Origin: Turbatrix aceti
Lineage: Eukaryota; Nematoda; Chromadorea; Rhabditida; Panagrolaimidae
Length of the DNA: 64,000 nt
NCBI GenBank assembly: GCA_963969345.1
Contig: OZ017768.1
Span: 7,650,718 to 7,714,717, forward strand
Direction: 5' to 3'
Below the pieces are notes generated by a model. It did not search any database and was not told the origin of the DNA. It saw only the letters and a program-made list of their open reading frames with translations. Positions 20,255 through 30,177 of the stretch are shown here, one piece after another (the first letter of the stretch is position 1; every line of letters begins with the position of its first letter). The position numbers and the translations under genes were made by a program.

Positions 20255-20545
20255 GTTTTGCAGAAGATTGTATTGTTTTGCTGTACTGTAAACTTGAGAG
20301 TTTCTCACTCCGATTTCTGTGAAACTTGTAAAAATCCCATCAGTGTTGTACCTGGGAAAAAGCACTTTGCGGATCTGACAGCAAAATTGTTGAACTTCTG
20401 CGAGCATAAATACGAGCTCAGTTTTCACAATTCCAAGTTGCTGAAGACATCGCTGACATATTTAACTGATTCCGATTCTTGACTGACAAACTGTTTAAAT
20501 AATGTGATGAGAATAAATAAAATGCAAGCACAAATTTTGTGGATC
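20255..20545 (+). pseudogene. secreted peptide copy E, internally deleted
   Basis: The 5' flank of the peptide gene (with its TATA-like box near 20,407) is present. It jumps after TTTTCACAATTCC directly to the last codons of the mature peptide (KVAEDIADIFN, stop at about 20,468-20,470). The signal peptide and the first part of the mature peptide are lost. The 3' flank with AATAAA follows. The copy cannot encode the secreted peptide. Confidence 0.75.
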
Positions 20546-20559
20546 CAGACGTTACCCTT

Positions 20560-21830
20560 ACTTTTTGTCGCCAAAACGACGATTTTTAAGGGTGGTAGTC
20601 ATTAATTCTTTTCGCCCAAAAATCAACTGCGCAAAGAGTACCAACATTTTTCCAGAGTGGCTAAATCTCCCGGGAGATTGAATCCCGGGAGAAAATCTCC
20701 GGTGATTCGTCCGAAATCCCCGGAGATTTTCCTAAAATCTCCCGGAAGACCCAGCTTACCAAAAAGCGTCCAATAATGTTTTTCTTCTTTAAAAAATTAA
20801 TTAACGACATAGAAATCAAAACAGACAGTTCTGTTCTGTTTCGGCACATTACACACGCATTTTTGTTTACAGCAATTTATAAAAACACAGATTTTTTATT
20901 TTTTGTTTCCCATCATCTTTAAATCTCCCGGGAGATTTTTATTTACCCGGGAGAATCTCCTGTGATTCTCCGGAGAAATTCTCAATTTTTTGTTTAACGG
21001 AGAGAACATAAAAAAATTTTGAACGTGTATAGAATTGAACCGGGGTCTCAAAATGGTAAAAAAGTGTGCAGAAGGACAATAATAGACGGACTAGACTATT
21101 GCAACTTGTTAGTATACCATTCTCGCTGAGCAATGAACTATTTTTTACTGCAGTAGCGACTGACATTGGGCAGCCAGACCTTCCCCTTACTTTTTGCTGC
21201 CAAAACGCCACTTTAGTACGCGTGGTAGTAATTTTCTAGGTGCGCTCGAAATCAACTGCGCAAAGAGCTTTATTCTATTATTGCTACCACCTACCACCCT
21301 ATACTCGCCGCTGACTGCAGTGCTGCGGATTAACTTCCCAAAACGTCTCCCCTCCCTTTTACACCGTGCGTGCATAGGTTCTTTTTCTCTGCGTCTCTTC
21401 GAATAGCAATGCAAATGATGGCGCTTGGCGGTACAAGCTTTTTGCGTAAGCAGATGGACAAGAGCAGTGTTTGCAAACCCTTTTTCATAGTTTTTTGCGT
21501 AAGCAGACTGACAAAAGCTGTCTCCGCGCATCTTTCTTCCGCCCTTGCGAAAGCTTGTCGATGGATCCAAATAATTTTTGAAACGCACGTGCATAAGCTG
21601 TGGCATGAATAAAAGTCGGTAATCCAAAAATTTTGTTTGCATATATGCATTTGTCTGCCCGAGGCAGTAAATAACAGCAAAAAAATATACCAGCGTTTGA
21701 AAGACCGTATTCGGGTGCATTTTTAAGTGGCTTAGACAATTTTTTGAATTATCGGTTTAGCCACAACAAATTTTTTATGATAACTGTTCAAAAATATCCG
21801 CTTTTATGCCAACATTTTTCCAGGGTGGCT
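20560..21830 (-). repeat. third copy of the palindrome-arm sequence, not inverted-paired
   Basis: This stretch repeats the distal part of the 14.9-17.9 kb palindrome arm (landmarks CTGACATTGGGCAGCCAGAC near 21,157 and CTGCGTCTCTT near 21,388) in the orientation of the right arm. It retains the segment deleted from that right arm. It lies immediately beyond peptide copy E, so peptide genes and this repeat have been mobilised or duplicated together at least twice. Confidence 0.7.
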
Positions 21831-22135
21831 GCATTGCATCCCGGAAAAATGTTGTTTTGCATCCCGGGAGAAAATCTCCGGTGATTCATCCGAAATCCCC
21901 GGAGATTCTCCCAAAATCTCCCGGGAGACCCAGCTCGCCAAAAAAACGTCCAATAGTGTTTTTCCATTTTAAAAAATTAATTAACGACATAAAAATCAAA
22001 ACGGACAGTTTTGTTCTGTTTAGCCACAACACGTTGTTATTCATAATAGGTTATTCAACCAGTGCTGTCGAGTGCCGAAGACCCAACCCGGACCCGCTAA
22101 TTTCGGGTACCCGACCTGACCCAAACCCGAAATTT
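21770..22135. repeat. partial repeat copy with CTCCCGGGAG hairpins, then CCCGAA-rich tract
   Basis: A partial copy of the segment around 15,570-15,840 (CCAACATTTTTCCAGGGTGG) holds several CTCCCGGGAG-type palindromes. It is followed at about 22,078-22,135 by a tract of ACCCGAC/CCCGAAAT words. A similar tract of opposite composition occurs at about 28,480-28,577, so this is a dispersed repeat. Confidence 0.6.
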
Positions 22136-22594
22136 TTTGAAAAAAACCTTTATTTTTTGTGCTTAAAAAAAATAAATTTTCTATACATTCTAAATTTTCG
22201 CATTTATAAGCATTTGAAATCTGCATACTGCTGTTTTGAGAATAAAAATGTAAAATATGGAGAATCCGTTAAAAACAAAAATAAAAGAAACGCAAAACTA
22301 AAAATTCGATTTTTGCGGCACGGTGTCGCAAATTGATTAAAACTTTAGTTTGGGATTTTTTGATCCGTGTTCATTTAATTTTTTTGATGTCCTACTTGTT
22401 TATTTAGAACAATGATTGATTGTGAGTACGTATTTATTAGAAACGCGCACATTTTGAACGCTCGAGTTTTATAAAACCTTGGCAAAGTGTCCCCAAACCG
22501 CCAAGGTTTTTTCCCCGGCTTTCTTCCTTTTTTTGTGGTTTTATTCCCATTTTTAGCCGGATCCGCTTATTTTGGCCTATTTCACTTCTTTTTT

Positions 22595-22596
22595 AG
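22595..22596 (+). promoter_or_regulatory. candidate trans-splice acceptor before BRX1
   Basis: CTTCTTTTTTAG ends 3 bases before the BRX1 ATG. A strong 3' splice site at that distance with no upstream coding exon is the usual arrangement for nematode spliced-leader addition. An ordinary 5'UTR intron would look the same. Confidence 0.5.
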
Positions 22597-22599
22597 GCA

Positions 22600-23918
22600 A
22601 TGTCGTCATCATCGTCAGAATACACGTCATCCGACGAGGAAGAGCAGGTCTCGACGACGCCCGGATCAACCGCGGTTGTCCGCCAGGAATGGACGGATCG
22701 CGCACGAACTCTTCTTACCATGTCTCGTGGCACCGTTGCCCGCATTCGCTACCTCGCCAAGGACATCCGTAGCATGCTGCCTCAGTGCCACATTGAGCAC
22801 AAGTTTGACAAGAAAAACCGGCTTCCTATGCTCAACGAAATGGCCGAACTTTCGCGTTGCAAGCGTGTCATCTACTTTGAGGTTCGTTCGGGACGCGATG
22901 GCTACATGTACCTGTCGGACGACGTTGTCAACGGTCCATCGGTCAAGTTTCTCCTCCACAACGTGCATACCGCATCTGAGCTGAACTTTACGGGAAACTG
23001 CCTCAAGGGATCTCGGCCGATTCTCGTTTTTGACGCTCAATTCGAGAAAAAGCCTCATCTGCAGCTTCTCAAACGCATTTTTGTTGATGTGAGTTTTTTT
23101 TTATGACTGTTTGCCCTTGAAAATGGACAATTTTGAATGTTTGTGCTTTTTTTTGGGATTTGAGTTGAATTTTACAATTTTTAGGTATTTCACGTCCCGC
23201 TCAACCACCCTCGCTCCAAGCCCTTCTTTGACCATGTCATGAACTTTGGCATCACTCCGGACGGTCGCATTTGGATCCGTTACTATCAGCTCTTTGACGA
23301 CAAGTTTGAACTCCAAGAAATCGGTTTGTGCTTGATTTATAATTACAAAAATTGTGTCAGTGAACATAGAGGAAATTTTATTGCCAAAAGGAAATTTTTT
23401 TTTCGTAAAATGCATTTTCCGGATGCGTGATCTGGCAAAATTATGAGTTATGCGTTTTTATCACTTTTTGACGATTTTTGACACCTTGTATATATTTATG
23501 TTTTTATCGAATTTTTTTATCCTACGTTTTTTATATTTTTTTCAAGCATTTTTTTTTTATCAAAATTTACGTCATTTTAGGCCCCCGATTCGTGCTGGAG
23601 CCGGTCTGCATCTTCAGCGGATCCTTCGACGGCCCCCTGCTCTACAACAACACCGAGTACATCAATCCCCGAGCCAAGCGTCGCATCGCTCGTCTGGAAG
23701 CCGCAGAAAAGAGCCAAAAACGCATCATTGCGAAGACGAAGCGTGTGGCCAAGGATGCCGTCGTCAAGTCCGTCAAACTGCCCGATCCAGTCGGCGAAAT
23801 CTTCGACGAGGTCATCGATGAGCCTGCTGCGAAGAAAATCGCCCGCGAAATCGACTCCAAGAAGAAGTCCAAGTCGAAGAAGACAAAAACGAAGGCAACG
23901 ATCAAAGCTACCGCTTGA
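22600..23918 (+). CDS. BRX1: ribosome biogenesis protein BRX1 (Brix domain)
   Basis: Three exons, 22600-23088, 23185-23323 and 23581-23918, join in phase to 321 codons plus stop. The Brix domain is plain: RNRPRGT-type start is diverged (RARTLLTMSRGT), then LLPHxxxExKFD-like MLPQCHIEHKFDKK, ELxxxRxCxxxxxFE-like ELSRCKRVIYFE, and FTGNCLKGSRPILVFD. Later motifs are NHPRSKPFFDHVMNFGI, RIWIRYYQL and GPRFVLEPVCIFSGSF. The C-terminal tail is Lys-rich. BRX1 acts in the nucleolus in assembly of the 60S subunit, with EBP2/RPF-type partners. The length is close to other animal BRX1 proteins. The first 30 residues are Ser/Glu-rich. The gene is convergent with the Rad60-like gene, their stop codons 145 bp apart. 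Confidence 0.95.
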
Positions 23919-24063
23919 ATTTGAATTTCGAAGAATTTTGGTAACCTTTTGTTGATTTGATAAAGTTTTTTGTTTACAAAAAACACACAGATGGAACACA
24001 AATTAGCAAAGTAGTGTGCATCCAAATTTGGTTGAGATTTAAAGAAAACATCGTATTCGCGAA

Positions 24064-25954
24064 TTATGAACAGCAAAGATCAAGAACATCGTATTCGTCC
24101 ATCTCGGCAGATTCGATCGCAGCCTGGATGGTATCGTTATCGTCGAGTCGGTCGCCGTCGAATCGGAAGACTGATTTACTCGCATCCAAGCTGTTCGCAT
24201 CGCAGATCCGCTTTTTGAAAGCGGAAATGGGTTCTGACTGAAAAAAAAGTTGATAAAATATCGAAAACAGCAAAAAATCGATGAAAGAAGGTTAATTTTT
24301 TTTCTGTTTCCGAATATTTCGGATCGACATTTTAAAAAACGCGTTTCCATACAAAAAAAATACAAAAATGAACGAAAAACGACAGAAAATTGTTGAAAAA
24401 AAGGTAAAATCCCAAAAAGAACGTAAACAAAAGTAAAGTTTACGTTGATCGTAAAAAACAGAACAAAATACCGTAAATTACGAGTAACATACAAAAGTTA
24501 CGTTCAAGTTGTAAAAATATTACTTCTAGCCCAAAAAATGTTATTTGTACTCAAAAAAGCCTGTTTTTCTTCTTTTTCGATAATTTATGACTGTTTTGAA
24601 GCAAAAAAGTGTCCAGAAACGCGTTTTAACTCCAATTTCGTCCAAAATACTCCTCCAACCCCCATTTTTTTCCAAAATAAGAAAAAAACGAACCTTTAGG
24701 ACAGATTCGGTAATGGTGTGCCCGTTAGGAAGATTGACGCGAACCCGCATGTCGCCTTCCTGCCTGACGACCTTCTTGGCGCCTTCCTTCTCCACCATGA
24801 TGACCTCGATGATGCCCTTGCCGATGAGTCCCTGCTGTCGAGGCGTTTTGAAGAACTGAAGCTTTTCCACCTTTTTGCCATCCGTGTAGATGAACGTGAT
24901 GTCATTCGGATCGTCGTAGCCCGCTTCAGCCGTGTACTTGAGAATCATTTCCCGGAAAATGGATTCAGAAGGCCACAAAACGAGCTTTTTGAAGCTCAGA
25001 TCTGGGGTTGACAAATCGAATGGAACATTTGTTTCGATGATTTCTTCTTCGACGTCTTCGACGATCTCGACGTCGTGAATGGTTTCGGGAGCGTTGGCTT
25101 CTCGCAGCAACTTTTTGAGCTTGTCTTCCACCATTTTGTGACGACGGTCCAACGATTCATCGCGTCTGAAAACTGGATTGAGGAGGATAGGCAACAAGGT
25201 GTAAGAAAAAAAGAAAAAAGTGCAAAAACGAACGAAAAATGGCAGAAATGGTTGAAAAAAAGAAGAAAAAGACATACAATCCCCAAAAAACGTAAACAAA
25301 AGTAAAGTTTACGGTAATCGTAAATAACAGAGCAAGATACCGTAAATTACGAGTAATAAGCAAAAGTTACGTTCAACTGGCCAAAAATGTTATTTCTACC
25401 CCAAAAAATGTTATTTCTACGCATCAAAAATCGGTTTTTCTTTTGTTTTCCAATGTTTCCTACCGTTTTGAGGCAAAAAAGTGCCAAAAAACGCGTTTCA
25501 ACCCGAATTCCGTCCCAAAAAACCCACAATTTTTCTCGCATGCTATCGTTGAGGTTGTCGGGCGACCTTCTGCGCCGTAAGTCTCTCTTCTTCACCACGG
25601 GACTGGCGAATTCGCTGCTACTGCCACCAGCGGACTCCGAAAGTTGCTTGCGTTGTTCGGTCGCGATTTTGTCGAGTTTCTTCTGCCTCTTGGCTTCCTT
25701 TGCTGCAGCTCGAGCGACGACGTCCTCAATTCTCACATCGGGATCGTCAAGCTCATCATCGACCTCGACATCGCTGTGATCAATATCTTCGACTGAAAAT
25801 TGAGCAGGCGTGACTTCGAAATCGAAGAGATTGTCAAATAATTCAAAAACCTACCAGTCTCTGGCAATGGCTTTATCTTGTGCTTCTGCTTGTAGCGTCG
25901 AAAATCAAACTTTCCCTTGATGCTATCGTCATCTGACGAAGAAGATGATGACAT
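24064..25954 (-). CDS. Rad60/NFATC2IP-like protein with SUMO-like domain
   Basis: Four exons, 25954-25855, 25792-25528, 25165-24694 and 24237-24064, join in phase to 336 codons plus stop. The N-terminal half is acidic/basic low complexity (MSSSSSSDDD, a DxDHSDVEVDDELDDPDV stretch, then a Lys/Arg-rich coiled region). The C-terminal half ends in a ubiquitin-like fold: MRVRVNLPNGHTITESVLK, PISAFKKRICDANSL, then FRFDGDRLDDNDTIQAA and EMDEYDVLDL. The words FxFDGxRLxxxDTxxxxxMxxxDxIDV are characteristic of SUMO and of the Rad60-SLD family. With an acidic N-terminus and no C-terminal di-Gly, this fits the Rad60/Esc2/NFATC2IP group, which binds SUMO machinery and helps genome stability in the nucleus. 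Assignment to the exact orthologue is less sure. Confidence 0.7.
24238..25527 (-). repeat. homologous intron pair (introner-like) in the SUMO-like gene
   Basis: Intron 2 (25527-25166) and intron 3 (24693-24238) share about 300 bp of related sequence in the same orientation. Shared words on the plus strand include CGTAAACAAAAGTAAAGTTT, CCGTAAATTACGAGTAA, CAAAAGTTACGTTCAA, CCCAAAAAATGTTATTT and CAAAAAAGTG...AAACGCGTTT. Homology begins close to the 5' splice site and reaches into the distal part, so the intron bodies themselves are repeats. Confidence 0.75.
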
Positions 25955-26417
25955 AACAAGATTAGTGAAAGACGAAAAGTCGACAACGACACGTGAAGTT
26001 GAAAAGTGTCGAAAGCAGGGAAGAGAAAACGCAATTTTTTTATCGCATTCATATTTTTAGGGTTCTTGGCACGAATTTGTGAAGCCTGCGTGCGGGTTTT
26101 TTTGAAGACAGTTTTTTTTTGATTTTTATTGTGTTTGCATTTTTTTGGTTTTTTTCGATGTGGTAACATATTATTGTTGATATTGGATGCAATTGGTTGA
26201 TTTTGTTATGCTTGGCGGGTTTATTAATCAAAAAAACAAGTAGTTATTTTTTTTACTTTTTTACGGATATCGTAACCAAGGTTTCTTACGTTATTTATAC
26301 TTCTGGTTTTTACGATGCAATATTTGTATTTTTTTTGCGCGCACTCCGCTCGCGCAACTCTTTTGAGGTGCTGTGCGCATCGGAGCGATTTTATGTAGCA
26401 GCGCAATGACAAAGGCC

Positions 26418-28453
26418 AGTGCCACTGCATGCGCCTTCCCCTTATTTTTTATCAATAGAGCGCGCGCGTGCATTTTCAGAAAGAGTCATGTTCAAAAAAA
26501 CGCCCTGAAGCCCGTAATAGAGTTTTCAGCTTACGGTCACTTCGGTAGGCTTGGGCATGTCCCAAAGATTGTTTTAAGCCACTCGCGGCTCCTGTAGGAT
26601 TTTTTTGGGCAATGCTGGAGGCATTGAAAGATCATGAAACTTCGAAGTGCCGTAACTCACCAAAACCCTTGCCGATTTTAAAAAACTCTCTATCACGCTT
26701 TTCATTATGCCGAAAAGAATCAGTATGCAAAACACGTGGCACCAAAATATGCGCGTATTCGATTTACATCAAAAATTAGATTACCACTGGTTCACCAGCT
26801 TAGAAATGCGCACGCGGTGAAATATTAGTGAAAAAAAGTTTATTATGATCATCGTAATTAAGAGCCACTCTGCGAGCAGATTTATTTCCGACTACACAGC
26901 CATTTTACACTTTCCGATGTTTTGTGCCAAAGTTGTAGGCACCTATAGGGCGGTTCCAAATTTCCATACCAAAATTTTTTTAGATGCCGGATTCTGGAGT
27001 TTCGGCTTCTGCAATTTTTGACGTCAAATTTTCAAACTGTTTCAAAAATTCTGATTTTTGGTATACAGGGGTATCTTGGCACGAGAAATCGACTGGTGTA
27101 TTTAGTTTTCTCAAAAAACATCTGACTTTTTTGAAAAAATGTGATTTCTGGTTTTTCCGCCCGTTTTTGTCCGTTGCTTGGCTCCAGCATCCGTATATTA
27201 CCCGGCGAAGTGGTTTTCGCAGGCTAATCTTGTAGCTTGGTTTCTGCTCTATCGGGAAAAGTGAAAGAAAAAATATATTAGCTCCATCAATTTTCGTTTC
27301 GAATTTTTTTATGACGCCAACTCGATCTAAAATGGTTGAAAAAGCGCACAGATCTTCCCCGCTTTGTGTGCGCGCAACGTGCGAGCGCGCGCCGTGCTGC
27401 AGCGCATGCGTTTCGCACGCGTAATCTCTCTTTTTTCGCTTGTTTTTGATCGAGTTGGCGCTATAAAAAAATTCAAAACGAAAATTGATGGAGCTAATAT
27501 ATTTTTTCTTTCACTTTTCCCGATAGAGCAGAAACCAAGCTACAAGATTAGCCTGCGAAAACCACTTCGCCGGGTAATATACGGATGCTGGAGCCAAGCA
27601 ACGGACAAAAACGGGCGGAAAAACCAGAAATCACATTTTTTCAAAAAAGTCAGATGTTTTTTGAGAAAACTAAATACACCAGTCGATTTCTCGTGCCAAG
27701 ATACCCCTGTATACCAAAAATCAGAATTTTTGAAACAGTTTGAAAATTTGACGTCAAAAATTGCAGAAGCCGAAACTCCAGAATCCGGCATCTAAAAAAA
27801 TTTTGGTATGGAAATTTGGAACCTCCCTATAGGTGCCTACAACTTTGGCACAAAACATCGGAAAGTGTAAAATGCCTGTGTAGCGCCCTCCACCTTATAA
27901 ATAAATCGGCTCGCAGAGTACCTCTTAATAAAAACTAAAAAAAGTCAAATAAAAACAAAGAAATCAGAAGGTGAAAAAGTGGTGCCCCTCCAGATTTGGA
28001 CTGATCGCCGAGTTTATTCGTTGGCGGAACCCCAAGAGAGTCCGCTATTGCAAAGCGCGTGCGCATTTCTAAGCTGGTGAACCAGTGGTAATCTAATTTT
28101 TGATGTAAATCGTATACGCGCATATGTTGGTGCCACCTGTTTTGCATACTGATTCTTTTCGGCATAATGAAAAGCGTGATAGAAAGTTTTTCAAAATCGG
28201 CAAGGGTTTTGATGAGTTACGGCACTTCGAAGTTTCATGATCTTTCAATGCCTCCAGCACTGCACAGAAAAATCCTACAGAAGCCGCGAGGGGCTTAAAA
28301 CAATCTTTGGGACAAGCCCAAACATATCCAAGTGATCGTAAGCAAAAAACTCTATTACGGGCTGCAGGATCTTTTTTTGAACAGAACTCCTTGCACACTC
28401 GCGCGCGCGTCATTTTCTCTTGTTTGATAGAAAGGCGCATGCAGTGCAGTGCC
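26418..28453. repeat. outer palindrome, arms 26,418-26,818 and 28,055-28,453
   Basis: The left arm contains TCATTATGCCGAAAAGAATC and TTACCACTGGTTCACCAGCT; both recur inverted in the right arm near 28,150 and 28,085. Each arm carries an alternating purine-pyrimidine GCGCGCGCG tract (near 26,460 and 28,400). The two arms have diverged by scattered substitutions and small indels. The interior is occupied by a different element flanked by TTAA. Confidence 0.8.
26858..27928. mobile_element. TTAA-flanked foldback element, copy 1
   Basis: The element is almost wholly an inverted repeat: 26,984-27,235 and 27,540-27,791 are reverse complements and give the same 83-residue frame on opposite strands. 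Its ends read TTAA GAGCCACTCTGCGAGC on the left and GCTCGCAGAGTACCTC TTAA on the right. TTAA at both ends is the target duplication made by piggyBac-type transposases. No transposase is present, so it would be a non-autonomous, foldback (MITE-like) member. The centre is GC-rich with GCGCGCGC and CTGCAG words. A related element lies at 55,231. Confidence 0.75.
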
Positions 28454-28459
28454 ACCCGA

Positions 28460-30170
28460 AAACCCGGCGGAACGTATACTCTACCCGACCGTACTTGGTT
28501 TTCGGACTGTCAGGTATCCCGAAAATTCAGGAAGCAGGTCAGGTACCCGAAAATTCGGGCTTCGGGTCGGGTTTTTTGGAAGCACTGCTCAGGAGCAATG
28601 ACAATGGCTATTCTATGTGCATTCGCCACATTTTTCTTGTTTTTTTTGCTGTTCTTTGTTTTTTACTTCTGGTGGATTTTGTTTGTTTTTTTCACCCTTT
28701 CCATTATTTTTTCAATCTAATTTTCTTTTCTATTATTTAATTCCAGTGTGCGTTTGTCGACGCTTTTCTCTACAGTATCCAGCTAGTCATCTGAAAGTCA
28801 TTCATGCGGTATGCACTTTTTTTCCAGATATGTATCTCTATTTAGACCAGAATCTCGAATTGCGCTTGTATACGTAGATACATTCGAGACTGCCAGGGAA
28901 AGTAAGTCTTTTGTCCGACGATAAAACAGTACAAGTAAGTGAATAGAATTCAATCTGTGCTCTGTCATCTTTGCCGTTGCTGACGTAGATAGATGAAGCA
29001 TGTTGAAGCTAATTTAGACCTATTTAAGGAGAGTTGACTTTTGGTTGTCGTATACAACATGCATGCAATCTGTAGAGATCCAGCGATACCCTTTCACGCC
29101 AGAGAACAAAAACGAACTGTAGCAAGCGTCATCAGGGGTTTTGTCATTCATTATCTTGTTTTTTTTTTGCCCGTCTTGAGTCACGATAATTGTGGTGGCA
29201 GAGTAGGCGTTTGCCTACGACTAAGAGCCTAGTCATGATGACTTCAAAAATAGTTTTGTCGACACATTGTCTTTTTTCCTGTTGCGCGGAACACACTTCC
29301 GCTACTAAATATTTATTTGTAATGTGGTGGCACTTCTCGTATTTCATTAATCCTTCGTAAAGGACTGTTGTTTTTGTTGTTTTAGTCGACCACCGCTTGA
29401 GGGGATGTGTATTGTGACAACAGGAGCCACGACAGGGCTATCTTGTCTCCAAAAATAGCCTTGTATCAATCACATACAGGGCTGCTTTTGGAAACAAGCA
29501 ATCGCTCGCAAAGCCCCGAGTGTTTTTCGAGCGATTGCATCACGGTGTCCAAATCCAGAAAGTGCCATGACATGACCAATGCCACGGTGTGCATGAGGGG
29601 ACATTTCACGCCCTGCAGAACTTTGGTACCATATTATCCCGGGATTTTTTTCGGAGAATGGAGTAAATGTTCGCGTCACTTGTTCTGCATCATGCTGCTG
29701 CTGGCCTGGATACAACTTTTTTGCCCCCCCCCCGTTCGAGGATTTTGCAGAGAGTTGGTCGGTGGTAAATATGTTTTTTTTTGTTGTAGTTCTACAGTGC
29801 CCTACATCCGGAGTAGGCGTGTAGCTTGTTGGGGTGGTGGGTTGTTGTGTGAACTTTTATCAGTAGTAAATCAGTATGAAAATTGGAACTTCCCCTCTTT
29901 TTCCTGCAACTTTCCTGACACTCGGCATCCATCGTTAGGCATCAAAACGGTCATCAGGGGGGCTGTTCTCTCCCTGAGGGGCGAGGAAATTCCAACCGAC
30001 CGCCTCTTTTTCTCCCCTGGACTGCCCCTTGTCCTCGTATCCAGCTCTGCTTGACTGATATCAACCGCCAACCGCGACAAGACTTTATAATGTCCTTTGC
30101 ATTCACTCTTTTTTGCCGTTTCAGCAGTCGGTTTGCATCGTACACTTACTTCTTGCTTGACATTCTTTTC
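28460..30170. other. intergenic, no gene recognised
   Basis: Apart from the CCCGAA/TTCGGG tract at 28,480-28,577 I find no supported gene. The frames here lack signal peptides, domains or consistent splice phases. Confidence 0.5.
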
Positions 30171-30177
30171 GAAAAAA

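Noticed and set aside
21187..21720. 177-codon minus-strand frame MHPNTVFQTLVYFF...
   Set aside because: It lies in the dispersed arm repeat; the other copies of the same repeat do not keep the frame.
26984..27235. 83-codon frame (and its mirror at 27,540-27,791) as a gene
   Set aside because: It is an arm of the foldback element; the frame has no start context or domain, and its counterpart at 55-56 kb has drifted at all codon positions.
29407..30054. 215-codon plus-strand frame upstream of the secreted peptide gene
   Set aside because: Unstructured composition with scattered cysteines, no signal peptide, no splice logic and no codon bias like neighbouring exons.
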